Assembly: GCA_030549495.1 (NCBI GenBank)
Contig: JAUIRK010000817.1
Span: 85,640-149,639 of the forward strand
Source: Nectonema munidae
Taxonomy: Eukaryota; Nematomorpha; Nectonematoida; Nectonematidae
Reading direction: 5' to 3'
Length of the DNA stretch: 64,000 nt
Shown: piece after piece, positions 33,501 to 38,360 of the stretch
Layout of the letters: each line of letters opens with the position of its first letter
How positions within the stretch are numbered: position 1 is the stretch's first letter
Translations under genes and position numbers: made by a program
Notes under the pieces: generated by a model
What the model was told of the DNA's origin: nothing
Database searches by the model: none
What the model saw: only the letters and a program-made list of their open reading frames with translations

Positions 33501-35678
33501 AAAATAAAAAGCCATATTTACACTTACTGAGAGTGATCATAATTCGTAAAATAAACAAATGCTAAAATTTTTATTTTTTTTATATAAAGAAGTAGTTAAG
33601 CGAAAAAAAATTAAAGCAATAAAGATAATAAATTTATCTACCGGCAACACCATTCAACCAATCTTATGGTATTCTTGTGTGCCCCGGCACACCGTTTGTG
33701 AAGCAGTGGTTCTCAAGCGAGATCCACATGGACCGGGGGTCCATGATATTCATAGGGGATCCACAGGCAAAAAATATGATATTAGAAGTCCACATCCACA
33801 ATGATATTTTGATGTTCCATATGTGTAATTCCATTTCAGAAAGCTGGTTATTACTGATGAAAATGTTAAACTGTATTTCTTTGTAAACACGGTTTCGGAG
33901 TAAAAATCTTGAATCTTGGAGCAAAAATAGTTTTGTCTCTGGCTCCGATTCCAACTCCGGCTTTGCCATGTTTTGAAAAGTTTGTTGTAACACTGCTTGG
34001 TGAACAAACGCATACTTTGAAGAACTAGACTTCTAATTTTAACAGTTCATATTTTTTCTAGAAGAAGCTTGTTTATTGAAGGGTTTCGTGTACTATCCAA
34101 ATAAAACAATACAATTAATTCATTTATAAAACTAGGTGATACCTTGGACAAGGAACAGATAAAAATAATTCTTAAAGTACCTTGGACAAGGAACAGATAA
34201 AAATAATTCTTAAAGTATCTTATTGTATTCATGAAAGGAATCGATTACTATCCTCAGCAATAAAAATGGAAAACAGATTAACATGAAAATAACCATTATT
34301 TTTTATCTAAGTAAAATTTCGAAATATAGAGGTATATTCTCATAGAAGTAAAATTCTGACTCATATTTTCAAGTTTTGACTATGGAGGTAAATTGGATTA
34401 GTGTGATCTCATGTTTTCGAGTCCTTTTGGGGTCATACTAATGCTTTAGAATTTCTTGATAGTCATTAATTCTTTGAAGACACCACCAGTGTTCCAAAAA
34501 ATGGAAATCGTCTGCTTTAAATGCATAGAATTCTATTGAAAAAGATAACAGATAAGCTGTCTTATAATTCCTGGTCCTTTTAAATGGTTAACTTTGAGAG
34601 ACAGGAGCAATATTTATGATATTACCGCCTCCGGCTCCATATTTGAACATTATTTTGGCTCCCTTTCCGAAACCAAGTTTGTAAGCGTAATTCGCTCAGT
34701 GGGTAAAGCATGCGAGGGTTTGTAAACAAGGAAAAAAGATCAACTCTAAATTTTAAATGAATGTTATCTTCCAGTCTTTTTCATATTAACACAATTGCTC
34801 ATCTCCACTTTGGCAGGGATTATTATAGAAGTGAGTTGTGTATTCATGGTGGCTATTTTTAATGTAAAATTTTAAAATAGATAGAGAATCTTAAAAGAAT
34901 AAATTACTATTATTATTTACGATATTTATTATAAACGTACGCCACAGGGAGGATATCATCGAAAAAAGCAAAGTTTTAAAAATGTTTCAAAAAAGCTAAA
35001 AATTCTGACTGGAGTTTTTATAAAAGTTATTACAGTAAAACCTGTCTCAGCAGTCACCTTGAAAGAAGAGCCACGGGCCTATATCAATCCATATACGACA
35101 TACCCGATTCAGTATAATTGTAACGCTACAAATAGCTTTTAATATATTATTATTAAATATTAGTCTGAGAATAAGCTTTTCTTTTGTTGAATAGTTATGA
35201 GCGGGTCCACCCCAAAAAAAACAAGAGAACAGGGGCCCATGAGAAAAAAAGATTGAGGTTACTGGTCTAGAGGTTTGTAGCAAAGAGGGCCTATAAGATA
35301 TCGTCTAAAGTATTATGTGTGTACTTCCAATTAAAATGTTCCTTACTTTCAAATAGAGCTGTTTCCACCCATTGTACTTTTTTCGTACAATCGAAAAACT
35401 TCTAAATAATGTATGCGTAAAAATTCAGGGAGCGAGAGAAGAAGTTCTAAATTAAAATTTAAGAGGCCCAAAAGCGTGATCTGGACTGCGTGTGTGCTAA
35501 AAAGTTTTTTCTACTTTGAACCTTTTTTCCAGGCATCGTTAAAGAAAACACATATGATGAAATATACGAAAGAGTGAAAGAAGCTATCGATGAGCACTCT
35601 GTCCCGTCTTTTTGGGTCCAAGTTTCAAGTGACATTGAAAAGAGATTACTTAACAATAACAACAATTCATCTCACTAA
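3374..35678 (+). CDS. dlg1: Discs-large MAGUK scaffold gene, 16 exons, 5' end outside window
   Basis: DLG proteins are membrane-associated scaffolds at septate/adherens junctions and synapses. They bind C-terminal peptides through PDZ domains and protein partners through SH3, HOOK and GK. Joining 3374-3510, 5249-5680, 7118-7283, 10663-11080, 14594-14747, 16074-16176, 18287-18437, 20807-21031, 21545-21620, 25193-25358, 25415-25459, 26254-26355, 27701-27870, 32280-32389, 32892-32983 and 35533-35678 gives 896 codons plus stop; every intron has GT-AG ends and compatible phase. Domain order is PDZ2 (partial), long linker, PDZ3, SH3, HOOK, GK. Hallmarks: [10 protein letters not shown] in PDZ3, NASDDEWW in SH3, [15 protein letters not shown] in GK. 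The first exon here starts inside a Gly codon, so PDZ1 and the start of PDZ2 lie upstream. The PDZ2-PDZ3 linker is long, as I recall for insect Dlg, and the C-terminus is unusual. Orthology to the DLG1-4 group is secure; the exact paralog is not resolvable from this window. Confidence 0.95.
3511..5248 (+). other. dlg intron
   Basis: Holds a degraded TTAA-type repeat near 3560-3655 (CCCTTTCATGCACAG, then ACACCAGTGTCCC), a partial hAT-type end AGTGGCGTAGCTAG at about 3741, and a weak tRNA-like SINE at about 3814-3890. The rest is AT-rich with nothing recognised. Confidence 0.5.
3814..3890 (+). repeat. Possible tRNA-like SINE, family D
   Basis: TGGTTAGACTGCAGG resembles an A box, and GTTTCGATTCC at 3867-3877 is one base from a B box, about 30 bp further on. 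No second copy was seen in this window, so the call is tentative. Confidence 0.35.
5249..5680 (+). CDS. dlg1: dlg exon: end of PDZ2 and start of linker
   Basis: Acceptor TTTAG|GTG and donor AAA|GTAAGC, phase 0 at both ends. The first 28 codons finish PDZ2 ([19 protein letters not shown]). The His at the start of helix B (THDEAV) predicts class I PDZ ligands. The remaining roughly 115 codons are Ser/Asn/Pro-rich linker without a recognisable domain. A TTCA microsatellite starts 9 bp into the following intron and is read in frame if the intron is retained. Confidence 0.93.
5681..7117 (+). other. dlg intron with TTCA microsatellite
   Basis: Starts with the TTCA tract described separately. AACG-rich sequence at 6510-6660 (TTATCGTTTC, AACGCCTCGTTA) resembles the ends of the old element near 16.5-17.8 kb. 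Otherwise AT-rich and unassigned. Confidence 0.5.
5690..5756 (+). repeat. (TTCA)n microsatellite
   Basis: About 16 uninterrupted TTCA units starting 9 bp after the donor at 5681. Translated through, it gives a repeated Ser-Phe-Ile-His peptide, which is a retained-intron artefact. Confidence 0.95.
7118..7283 (+). CDS. dlg1: dlg exon: Asn/Ser-rich linker
   Basis: Acceptor TTTTTAG|ACA and donor CAAG|GTATGTG; 55 open codons plus one base, so phase 0 in and phase 1 out. The peptide is rich in Asn, Ser and Thr and has no domain. Support is the open frame, good splice sites and fit to the flanking exon phases; there is no sequence conservation that I recognise, so this is less certain than the domain exons. 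Confidence 0.75.
7284..10662 (+). other. dlg intron
   Basis: AT-rich. Contains a poly(T) run near 9392-9416, a degraded GAGTCGG-type repeat near 9450-9520 and the CCAA minisatellite at 10345-10478. No gene or intact element is recognised. Confidence 0.5.
10345..10478. repeat. CCAA-rich minisatellite, 18-bp unit
   Basis: At least five copies of an 18-bp unit of the form CCAACCAACCAAACAACT, with two variant copies ending in ATATCTCGAA. The opposite strand is open and reads VGWSCL repeated; this follows from the unit being a multiple of three and is not a gene. Confidence 0.85.
10663..11080 (+). CDS. dlg1: dlg exon: long low-complexity linker with His run
   Basis: Acceptor CTCAAG|GT completes a Gly codon with the previous exon; donor TTTAG|GTAAGTT leaves phase 2. 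About 139 codons are acidic and Asn-rich ([11 protein letters not shown]), with a five-His run encoded by a CAT repeat and several Cys residues. It ends in SRSDSFR, directly before the basic residues that open PDZ3. The open frame, the strong donor and the phase agreement with PDZ3 support it. A 188-codon frame on the opposite strand is a shadow. Confidence 0.85.
11794..11908. mobile_element. piggyBac-like MITE (CTTTGAGGA subfamily)
   Basis: TTAA on both sides (11790-11793 and 11909-11912). Inverted ends are CTCTTTGAAGA and the complement of TCCTCAAAGGG. The interior includes CTGGTGTCCC and ATCGTCTGCTTTA, shared with the copies at 34470 and 46851. Confidence 0.7.
12503..12623. mobile_element. 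Degraded TTAA-type MITE
   Basis: TTGACCCGTTGAGGACC on the left pairs imperfectly with CTGTCCCTCCAACGGTTAA on the right. Size and ends match the TTAACCC families, but one flanking TTAA is mutated to TTGA. Confidence 0.45.
14238..14525. mobile_element. hAT-like MITE with perfect 8-bp TSD
   Basis: The 288-bp element begins CAGGGGTCCTGAAACC and ends GGAGACCCCTG. It is flanked by identical CATTAGAC copies at 14230-14237 and 14526-14533. Eight-base target duplication plus CAGGGG ends is the hAT signature. Interior CGACCCC motifs are shared with the copy at 59114-59431. It lies 60 bp before the PDZ3 exon. Confidence 0.9.
14594..14747 (+). CDS. dlg1: dlg exon: PDZ3, first part
   Basis: The acceptor is TCTTTTAG and the donor is TGT|GTATGC; phase 2 in, phase 0 out. 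It encodes [20 protein letters not shown], then FISYII and IGDTLLC. The GLGF loop and GFNIVGGE signature identify PDZ3 of the DLG family. Vertebrate proteins have Asp or Gly at positions where this one has Glu-Gly-Tyr, so the domain is diverged but intact. Confidence 0.95.
14890..15025 (-). repeat. tRNA-derived SINE, family A
   Basis: On the - strand it reads GCGTGAGTATCGTTGGTTGG (A-box region), then GGTTCGATCCC (complement of 14966-14976), and ends near TCGATGAAAACACCC. The same order recurs at 15429, 26717, 48903 and 59761, so it is a dispersed SINE. Confidence 0.8.
15429..15540 (+). repeat. tRNA-derived SINE, family A, diverged
   Basis: GTGAGTAGGGTTGGTTGGGTGC and TGCATCAAGCCTGC match family A. 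The B box is decayed to GAGTTCGGTCC, suggesting an older copy. Confidence 0.65.
16074..16176 (+). CDS. dlg1: dlg exon: PDZ3, second part
   Basis: Acceptor TTACAG|GTG and donor CCCGAAA|GTATCT; phase 0 in, phase 1 out. It encodes [19 protein letters not shown] and DEVELLLE, the last strands and helix B of PDZ3. The helix-B His (CHEDAA) again predicts class I ligand choice. Confidence 0.93.
16177..18286 (+). other. dlg intron with an old AACG-rich element split by a LINE
   Basis: An AACGATAACGA-rich sequence runs from about 16505 (TAGAGCTGGGAAAATAACG) to about 17812 (complement TAGACTTGGCATCGTT), possibly the weak inverted ends of an old DNA element. It is interrupted by the LINE fragment at 16617-17050. 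The remainder is unassigned. Confidence 0.4.
16617..17050 (-). mobile_element. 5'-truncated LINE 3' end (Jockey/CR1 type) with 11-bp TSD
   Basis: On the - strand the frame reads [20 protein letters not shown] and then [14 protein letters not shown], the C-terminal LAQLRSG and CxxC...HLFxC zinc region typical of arthropod Jockey-type ORF2. It ends in an AACAACAACAAC tail. Identical CATTTTTACGT copies flank it at 16606-16616 and 17051-17061. The base composition (GT-rich on +) is unlike its surroundings. Confidence 0.85.
18287..18437 (+). CDS. dlg1: dlg exon: PDZ3-SH3 linker
   Basis: Acceptor GCTTTCAG|AG and donor GTTCG|GTATCT; phase 1 in, phase 2 out. It encodes [14 protein letters not shown] and ends with [14 protein letters not shown], matching the vertebrate GSLRTSQKRSLYVR that leads into the SH3 ALFDYD strand. 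The next exon continues directly with TLFDYD. Confidence 0.93.
18438..20806 (+). other. dlg intron with one hAT-like MITE
   Basis: Apart from the hAT-like element at 19240-19692, nothing is recognised; AT-rich with scattered short open frames. Confidence 0.55.
19240..19692. mobile_element. hAT-like non-autonomous element with perfect 8-bp TSD
   Basis: The 453-bp element begins CAGGGTTTCTCAACCGGGG and ends GGTTGAGAAACACGG. The TSD GTCTAGAT is identical at 19232-19239 and 19693-19700. The TTCTCAACC terminal motif is typical of hAT MITEs. Related sequence occurs at 33704 (left end), 35195-35264 (right end) and possibly 24237. Confidence 0.9.
20807..21031 (+). CDS. dlg1: dlg exon: SH3 domain
   Basis: Acceptor TTTTTAG|G and donor TTAAG|GTATGC. 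It encodes the SH3 core [28 protein letters not shown] and YGVVPSKLR. Between the WW strand and the GVVPS strand is a Ser/Asn-rich insertion of about 25 residues, longer than the roughly 12 residues of vertebrate DLG proteins. Confidence 0.95.
21545..21620 (+). CDS. dlg1: dlg exon: HOOK segment
   Basis: Acceptor ATCTTTTAG|A and donor TTCAAG|GTCTGT, a weaker donor than the others. It encodes [16 protein letters not shown], the basic HOOK helix after SH3 that pairs the SH3 and GK folds and can bind calmodulin or protein 4.1 in relatives. A 2.1-kb transposon begins 90 bp downstream. Confidence 0.9.
21711..23811 (+). mobile_element. Tigger/pogo-like DNA transposon, complete ends, dead transposase
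   Basis: Perfect 17-bp TIRs ATATCCGAGTTACGACC (21711-21727 and the complement of 23795-23811) are flanked by TA on each side, the Tc1/mariner-pogo target. Inside is a decayed CENP-B-type DDE transposase on the + strand. It has an N-terminal block near 22033-22290 ([22 protein letters not shown]), an [11 protein letters not shown] helix-turn-helix piece near 22350, NVDEKKMS near 22525 (first catalytic Asp), LDNAPGHP near 22820 (second) and [17 protein letters not shown] near 22890-22945 (third). Stops and frameshifts break it several times. It sits in a dlg intron 90 bp after the HOOK exon. Confidence 0.9.
23812..25192 (+). other. dlg intron
   Basis: AT-rich. Contains the possible hAT-like element at 24237-24575. 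No gene is recognised. Confidence 0.5.
24237..24575. mobile_element. Possible hAT-like MITE, old
   Basis: The left end CAGTGGTTTTTAATCTTGGG resembles the CAGnGGTTCTCAACC hAT end, and AAAAGGGGTCTATGACTAAA near 24540 resembles the right interior of the 19240 element. Flanks ATATAGTC and GTTTAGTG match at 5 of 8 bases, so the target duplication is weak. Confidence 0.4.
25193..25358 (+). CDS. dlg1: dlg exon: HOOK-GK linker
   Basis: Acceptor ACTCTAG|TAC and donor AAAG|GTGAAC; phase 0 in, phase 1 out. It encodes [20 protein letters not shown], matching the vertebrate NDKRKKNLFSRKFPFYKNK segment, then a Ser/Asn-rich stretch. No Met is present, so it is easily missed by ORF finding. Confidence 0.9.
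25415..25459 (+). CDS. dlg1: dlg micro-exon before GK
   Basis: A 45-nt exon with acceptor CTTTTAG|AA and donor ACAA|GTAAGC, phase 1 at both ends. It encodes [15 protein letters not shown], matching the vertebrate EEYVLSYEPVNQQE segment. The intron before it is only 56 bp. Confidence 0.85.
25460..26253 (+). other. dlg intron, nothing recognised
   Basis: About 0.8 kb. A GAGTCGG-type degraded repeat occurs near 25968-25990; otherwise no feature. Confidence 0.5.
26254..26355 (+). CDS. dlg1: dlg exon: GK domain start
   Basis: Acceptor AATTTAG|TT and donor CCAC|GTATGT, phase 1 at both ends. It encodes [20 protein letters not shown] and [13 protein letters not shown]. The ATP P-loop of true guanylate kinases is replaced by GAFKEK here (GPMKDR in vertebrate DLG), as expected for a non-catalytic MAGUK GK domain. 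Confidence 0.95.
26356..27700 (+). other. dlg intron with a SINE
   Basis: Holds the reverse SINE at 26717-26848, a short GA run near 26670 and a sequence near 27195-27275 (TTATCCGGCCGAATTATCC ... TATAACCGGATA) that may be a decayed Tigger/mariner-type end. No coding sequence. Confidence 0.5.
26717..26848 (-). repeat. tRNA-derived SINE, family A
   Basis: Perfect B box GGTTCGAATCC as the complement of 26791-26801. The A-box region GCGTGAGTAGGTTGGG lies at the high-coordinate end, and the low-coordinate end matches the family-A tail (TCGATAAAAATACCCC). Confidence 0.75.
27701..27870 (+). CDS. dlg1: dlg exon: GK nucleotide-binding-like region
   Basis: The acceptor is ATTTTTTAAG and the donor is AAG|GTAAGC; phase 1 in, phase 0 out. 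It encodes [20 protein letters not shown] and [15 protein letters not shown], the GMP-site remnant used by MAGUK GK domains as a phosphopeptide-binding groove. Confidence 0.95.
27871..28125 (+). other. dlg intron, short unassigned part
   Basis: Non-coding sequence between the GK exon and the presumed piggyBac end. Nothing recognised. Confidence 0.5.
28126..30400 (-). mobile_element. piggyBac-type transposon, decayed transposase
   Basis: On the - strand, 29522-29040 encodes a piggyBac DDE core: [33 protein letters not shown] (the second catalytic Asp region, CDNWFTS in piggyBac) and VCGTARL. Around 28820-28449 lies a C-terminal piece ([13 protein letters not shown], then a Cys/His cluster ending CQSCG), and 30298-30116 gives an N-terminal-like piece (DPLKIFQLF). 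The first catalytic Asp appears lost (MCSNPKF in place of a CDSG-like motif). TTAA at 28126-28129 followed by CCTTCGCAAGACGG is a likely left end; no matching right end was found. Several frameshifts break the ORF. Confidence 0.8.
30472..31085 (+). repeat. Direct tandem duplication, two copies of about 300-318 bp
   Basis: Copy 1 starts at 30472 and copy 2 at 30790, both with ATTAGAAAACTGAGAAAAT. Matches continue through TTTTATACAAAATGATTAG, ACACAACACAGC, CTACATTATATCAAGGTT and ATCATTATCCTTCT. The copies differ by scattered substitutions and small indels, so the duplication is not recent. Function unknown. Confidence 0.9.
31086..32279 (+). other. dlg intron, nothing recognised
   Basis: AT-rich; short open frames only. 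A GGCCGGCGGGCCAC motif near 31856 resembles a degraded hAT-type end but has no partner. Confidence 0.5.
32280..32389 (+). CDS. dlg1: dlg exon: GK core
   Basis: Acceptor TTGTTCAG|CGT and donor ATCCT|GTAAGT; phase 0 in, phase 2 out. It encodes [15 protein letters not shown] and YPISILIQP, matching HCILDVSGNAIKRLQ and YPISIFIKP of DLG proteins. Confidence 0.95.
32390..32891 (+). other. dlg intron, ATT microsatellite
   Basis: A short ATT run lies near 32488-32506. No other feature. Confidence 0.55.
32892..32983 (+). CDS. dlg1: dlg exon: GK helix
   Basis: Acceptor CATTTTAAG|A and donor TCTG|GTAAGT; phase 2 in, phase 1 out. It encodes [17 protein letters not shown], matching MNKRLTEEQARKTFERA. 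Confidence 0.94.
33089..33214 (+). repeat. tRNA-derived SINE, family B
   Basis: GGGTGGCATGGCAGGTTGG (A-box region) followed by GGTTCGGTTCC (33140-33150, B box with one change) and a tail GACATAAGCCTTGTCAATG. The reverse copy is at 42115-42251. Confidence 0.75.
33704..33825 (+). mobile_element. hAT-like element, left part
   Basis: CAGTGGTTCTCAAGCGAGATC followed by GGTCCATGATATTCATAGGGG and CAATGATATTTTGATG parallels the first 110 bp of the 19240 element. The matching right end is not adjacent; a related right end lies at 35195-35264. Confidence 0.6.
34141..34216 (+). repeat. Perfect 38-bp tandem repeat, two copies
   Basis: ACCTTGGACAAGGAACAGAT plus 18 further bases is repeated exactly at 34141-34178 and 34179-34216. 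Perfect identity suggests a recent slip or copy event. The unit contains the inverted repeat CCTTGGACAAGG. Confidence 0.9.
34470..34587. mobile_element. piggyBac-like MITE (CTTTGAGGA subfamily)
   Basis: TTAA at 34466-34469 and 34588-34591. The interior has CACCAGTGTTCC and ATCGTCTGCTTTAAATGC in the same order as the 11794 copy. The right end CTTTTAAATGG is more diverged. Confidence 0.65.
35195..35264 (+). mobile_element. hAT-like element, right part
   Basis: GGCCCATGAGAAAAAAAG followed by ATTGAGGTTACTG parallels the right end of the 19240 element (GGTCCATGAGTAAAAAAGG, then TTGAGAAACACGG). It may be the other end of the element starting at 33704, but the flanking 8-mers do not match. Confidence 0.45.
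35533..35678 (+). CDS. dlg1: dlg terminal exon with stop
   Basis: Acceptor TTTTTTCCAG|GC, with the stop TAA at 35676-35678. It encodes [19 protein letters not shown] and FWVQVS, matching DTLEDIYNQVKQIIEEQS and IWVPAK. After this the protein ends in a divergent tail, [13 protein letters not shown], instead of the short KEKL-type end of vertebrate and insect DLG. Confidence 0.93.
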
Positions 35679-36710
35679 TCACAAGCATCATCATTATCAC
35701 CATCTTCTCTAAAGCATATGAAATCAGAAAGAAAACATCATTTCGCTCTCCCAGCAAACCTGTTATTTCTCTTATCTAACGAAATTCTGTATGATCTCAG
35801 ACAAAAATGGGTGTACGTATATCTAATGTATGCATATATACGTTTATATTATAGCGTTCCTTATATATATATATCTTCTTTCATCATGTTTTATTTTTGT
35901 ATTTTTCCGCCAAATTCATTCAAAATATTTTCCCTCCAAAATTGTGTCACGTGTTTTAAAGATGAATTTTTTTTATAATTTTCTGCCAGAGCATTCTACT
36001 TCGTCATCTTTTATATATTTTATCTATCACAATAGTGAAGGCACAAACCTGACTAAACTTACATTGGAGTGAACAATGGAAAAATGCATGAACCCCCCTA
36101 CCCCCCTTTTTAAAAACCGAAACACACGTAATATTCATTATATCTTTTTCGCATTTCTTTTTACCTCCTTTTAGCATTTTATATGAGTGTAGCATAGCGT
36201 TATATCACACTTTGAACACTTAATTCGAAGATGGCGTTTTAACTTGTTTTTACATATCTACTATATCCATTCAAGCTATCTTCAAGCAAAGAGAGAAGAA
36301 GAGTGAATACGAGATGATCATTGGGTGTGTGTATCATTGCCAAAGTTGTAAATATATGTGTGCTCCTTGTTACATGATTTCTTGAATAGAACAAAACTAC
36401 TTATATCTTTTTATTGTGAAAAGTTTATTTATTCATATCAATTATTTTGATAACATGGCATCTATCTATCTATTATTATTATTCATTTATTTATTCCTTA
36501 TATACTTTTTGTTTTTCTCTTTATTTAGTTATGGATGATATTCATTTATATATTTTACACGTGATTTTACCCACTTGTGTAATGGGCCAAACACACGTGC
36601 TTTTATTTTAACATTTTTAATACATAAAGTTTGGAAAAGAAGATTGTTATTTCTTTTAAGTAATGATATACTATTTTGCTTTAAAAAATAAACAAAAAGT
36701 CATTGAAAAA
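35679..36710 (+). other. dlg 3' UTR with poly(A) signal
   Basis: AT-rich non-coding sequence after the dlg stop. An AATAAA hexamer at 36687-36692 is a plausible cleavage signal, giving a UTR of about 1 kb. ATTTA-type AU-rich sequence lies near 36470-36500 and a Pumilio-type TGTAAATA lies at 36347-36354. UTR extent is inferred from the hexamer only. Small frames here are not genes. Confidence 0.5.
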
Positions 36711-38350
36711 GCCCTACACATTCCTAATGTTTTTTTAATATACACAAATTTTTACATACTTCAAAGAATAACGAGAAAGTGTAGTTAAAATCATAAGCTT
36801 GAATGTGAAATGTATAGGCAGATGGCCTAGGGGTGGGAGAGTAGGGTCTTGATCTAGTTGGTCTCTAGGTTCGATTCCCCATCATGACTATCCTTGCCAT
36901 CTGTCCAGCTATCGAAAATCATGATAGAATATTTTTTTAGTACATGAAAATTGAAAAAGAATATTGTTATTTCTTTTAATAAGGGTATTTAAACTGAATA
37001 AACACTAACTTCAAAAATGCTTATACACTTCTAAGGATTTGCACTGGCTAAGAATTATACAAGGTATTGGCTTCGATTCAGAAGAACCTTCATTGATTGA
37101 TCAAAGTTTGGCTTTGCACATTTATGAAACACTTACTTTGCTGATTATTCTTTGTTCTTCACACTTTTTGTGTGTGGACTTTTTCTGATTATCAAATATT
37201 TTTTCCTTTACCAAAGAACCGTGACTGAAGAATCTGAAGGCTGATAGCTTTATTTTGCGCTCTGTCTGAGTGGGAAAAATAACTCTGTGGATGATATTTA
37301 AATGACGTCACTAAAACTTTTGACCCCCCTGGCTCTTGCTATATTTTTTTTATACAGAGCAACTAGAATTAGTTATCCCTCTGGTAGAGACGTCATATAT
37401 GTATGATCACTGGTTCTCTATGTATACTCGCGTATTATGCGTTCTTTTGTCTTGGTTTTCACCATTTTTGCGCTCGTAACTAAAATTCATATTTAAAATT
37501 TTTTGATTCAGCACACACACAAAAATATTTGAATAAACAGACTGCACAGTTGAACTTTTTTTTCAAAAAATATCTGAATTAAAAACTGTTTCGAATGTCA
37601 AAGAAAGTTGATTTAGCGTGATCTGTGTTTTAAAAAAGAAACTAATAAGATGTGAATGACGAAATCGTGTTTTAGGGTGAAAAAATTAAGGCTAGCATAT
37701 CATCGTATATACGGTATATTAGGATATACGCTAAATTGCTTTGCTAAGAAAGAGCTTCCATTACCTGTTGAACACGGTGAAAAAAGTTTATTAAATTTTT
37801 CCTTGCACATATAGAGAGATAGCCTTTATCAAAAACTAAAAAACATAATAAATTAGTTGAAGAAGAAAATAAATCAATACTTTAAAGGTACAAAGGCCGA
37901 GTGAGAGGCTATCTGAATATTTTAATAACAATATTTCAAAAAAATTTTAAACTTTTCAGTGTACAAATTCTCTCTGTATGGAAGTATTTTATTTTTTTAT
38001 TCAAATTATAATTACGGGAAATATGTCATTATATATGATACCATCTTGCCTAAGTCTTTGCACAAACTAGTGATTCGATTCTATCGATTTTTTTTTCAAA
38101 GAATACAATTCTTTAAAACTCTTTGTGTATAAATTTTTTTAAAACTTAATCAGAAAATCAGCCGGGGTACTTGAAAGAAATGGAAAATCCAGTGAGTATC
38201 CAAATTTCAAAAAAAGAGCTAGTAATAAAATGTATTTATTGCTAGCACAACATTCGCTCTCAAAATCGCAAATGGTTTGAGGTGTGCAGTAAAACCTTTT
38301 AAGACCCAAAGTGGCTGTTTTTATCCCAAAAACATCAGATAAATATAAAA
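36711..38350. other. Intergenic region after dlg
   Basis: Holds the family-C SINE 36818-36937 and, near 38289, a CAGTAAAACCTTTTAAGACC sequence like a Tigger/mariner end. No gene. This is the space between the convergent dlg and YJU2B genes. Confidence 0.55.
36818..36937 (+). repeat. tRNA-derived SINE, family C
   Basis: GGCAGATGGCCTAGGGGTGG, a perfect B box GGTTCGATTCC at 36868-36878, then GACTATCCTTGCCATCTGTCC and an AT-rich tail. Reverse copy at 1410-1531. Confidence 0.8.
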
Positions 38351-38360
38351 GAACACATTT

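Larger units (their letters stand above)
32984..35532 (+). other. dlg last intron, repeat-rich
   Basis: Contains the SINE 33089-33214, a hAT-like left end at 33704, the 38-bp tandem repeat 34141-34216, the TTAA MITE 34470-34587, a Tigger-type end ACAGTAAAACCTGTCTCAGC near 35033, and a hAT-like right end near 35195-35264. No gene. Confidence 0.6.

Noticed and set aside
33704-35264. A single 1.56-kb hAT-like element with ends at 33704 and 35264
   Set aside because: Ends belong to the same family, but the flanking 8-mers TTGTGAAG and GTCTAGAG do not match, so two separate fragments are as likely.
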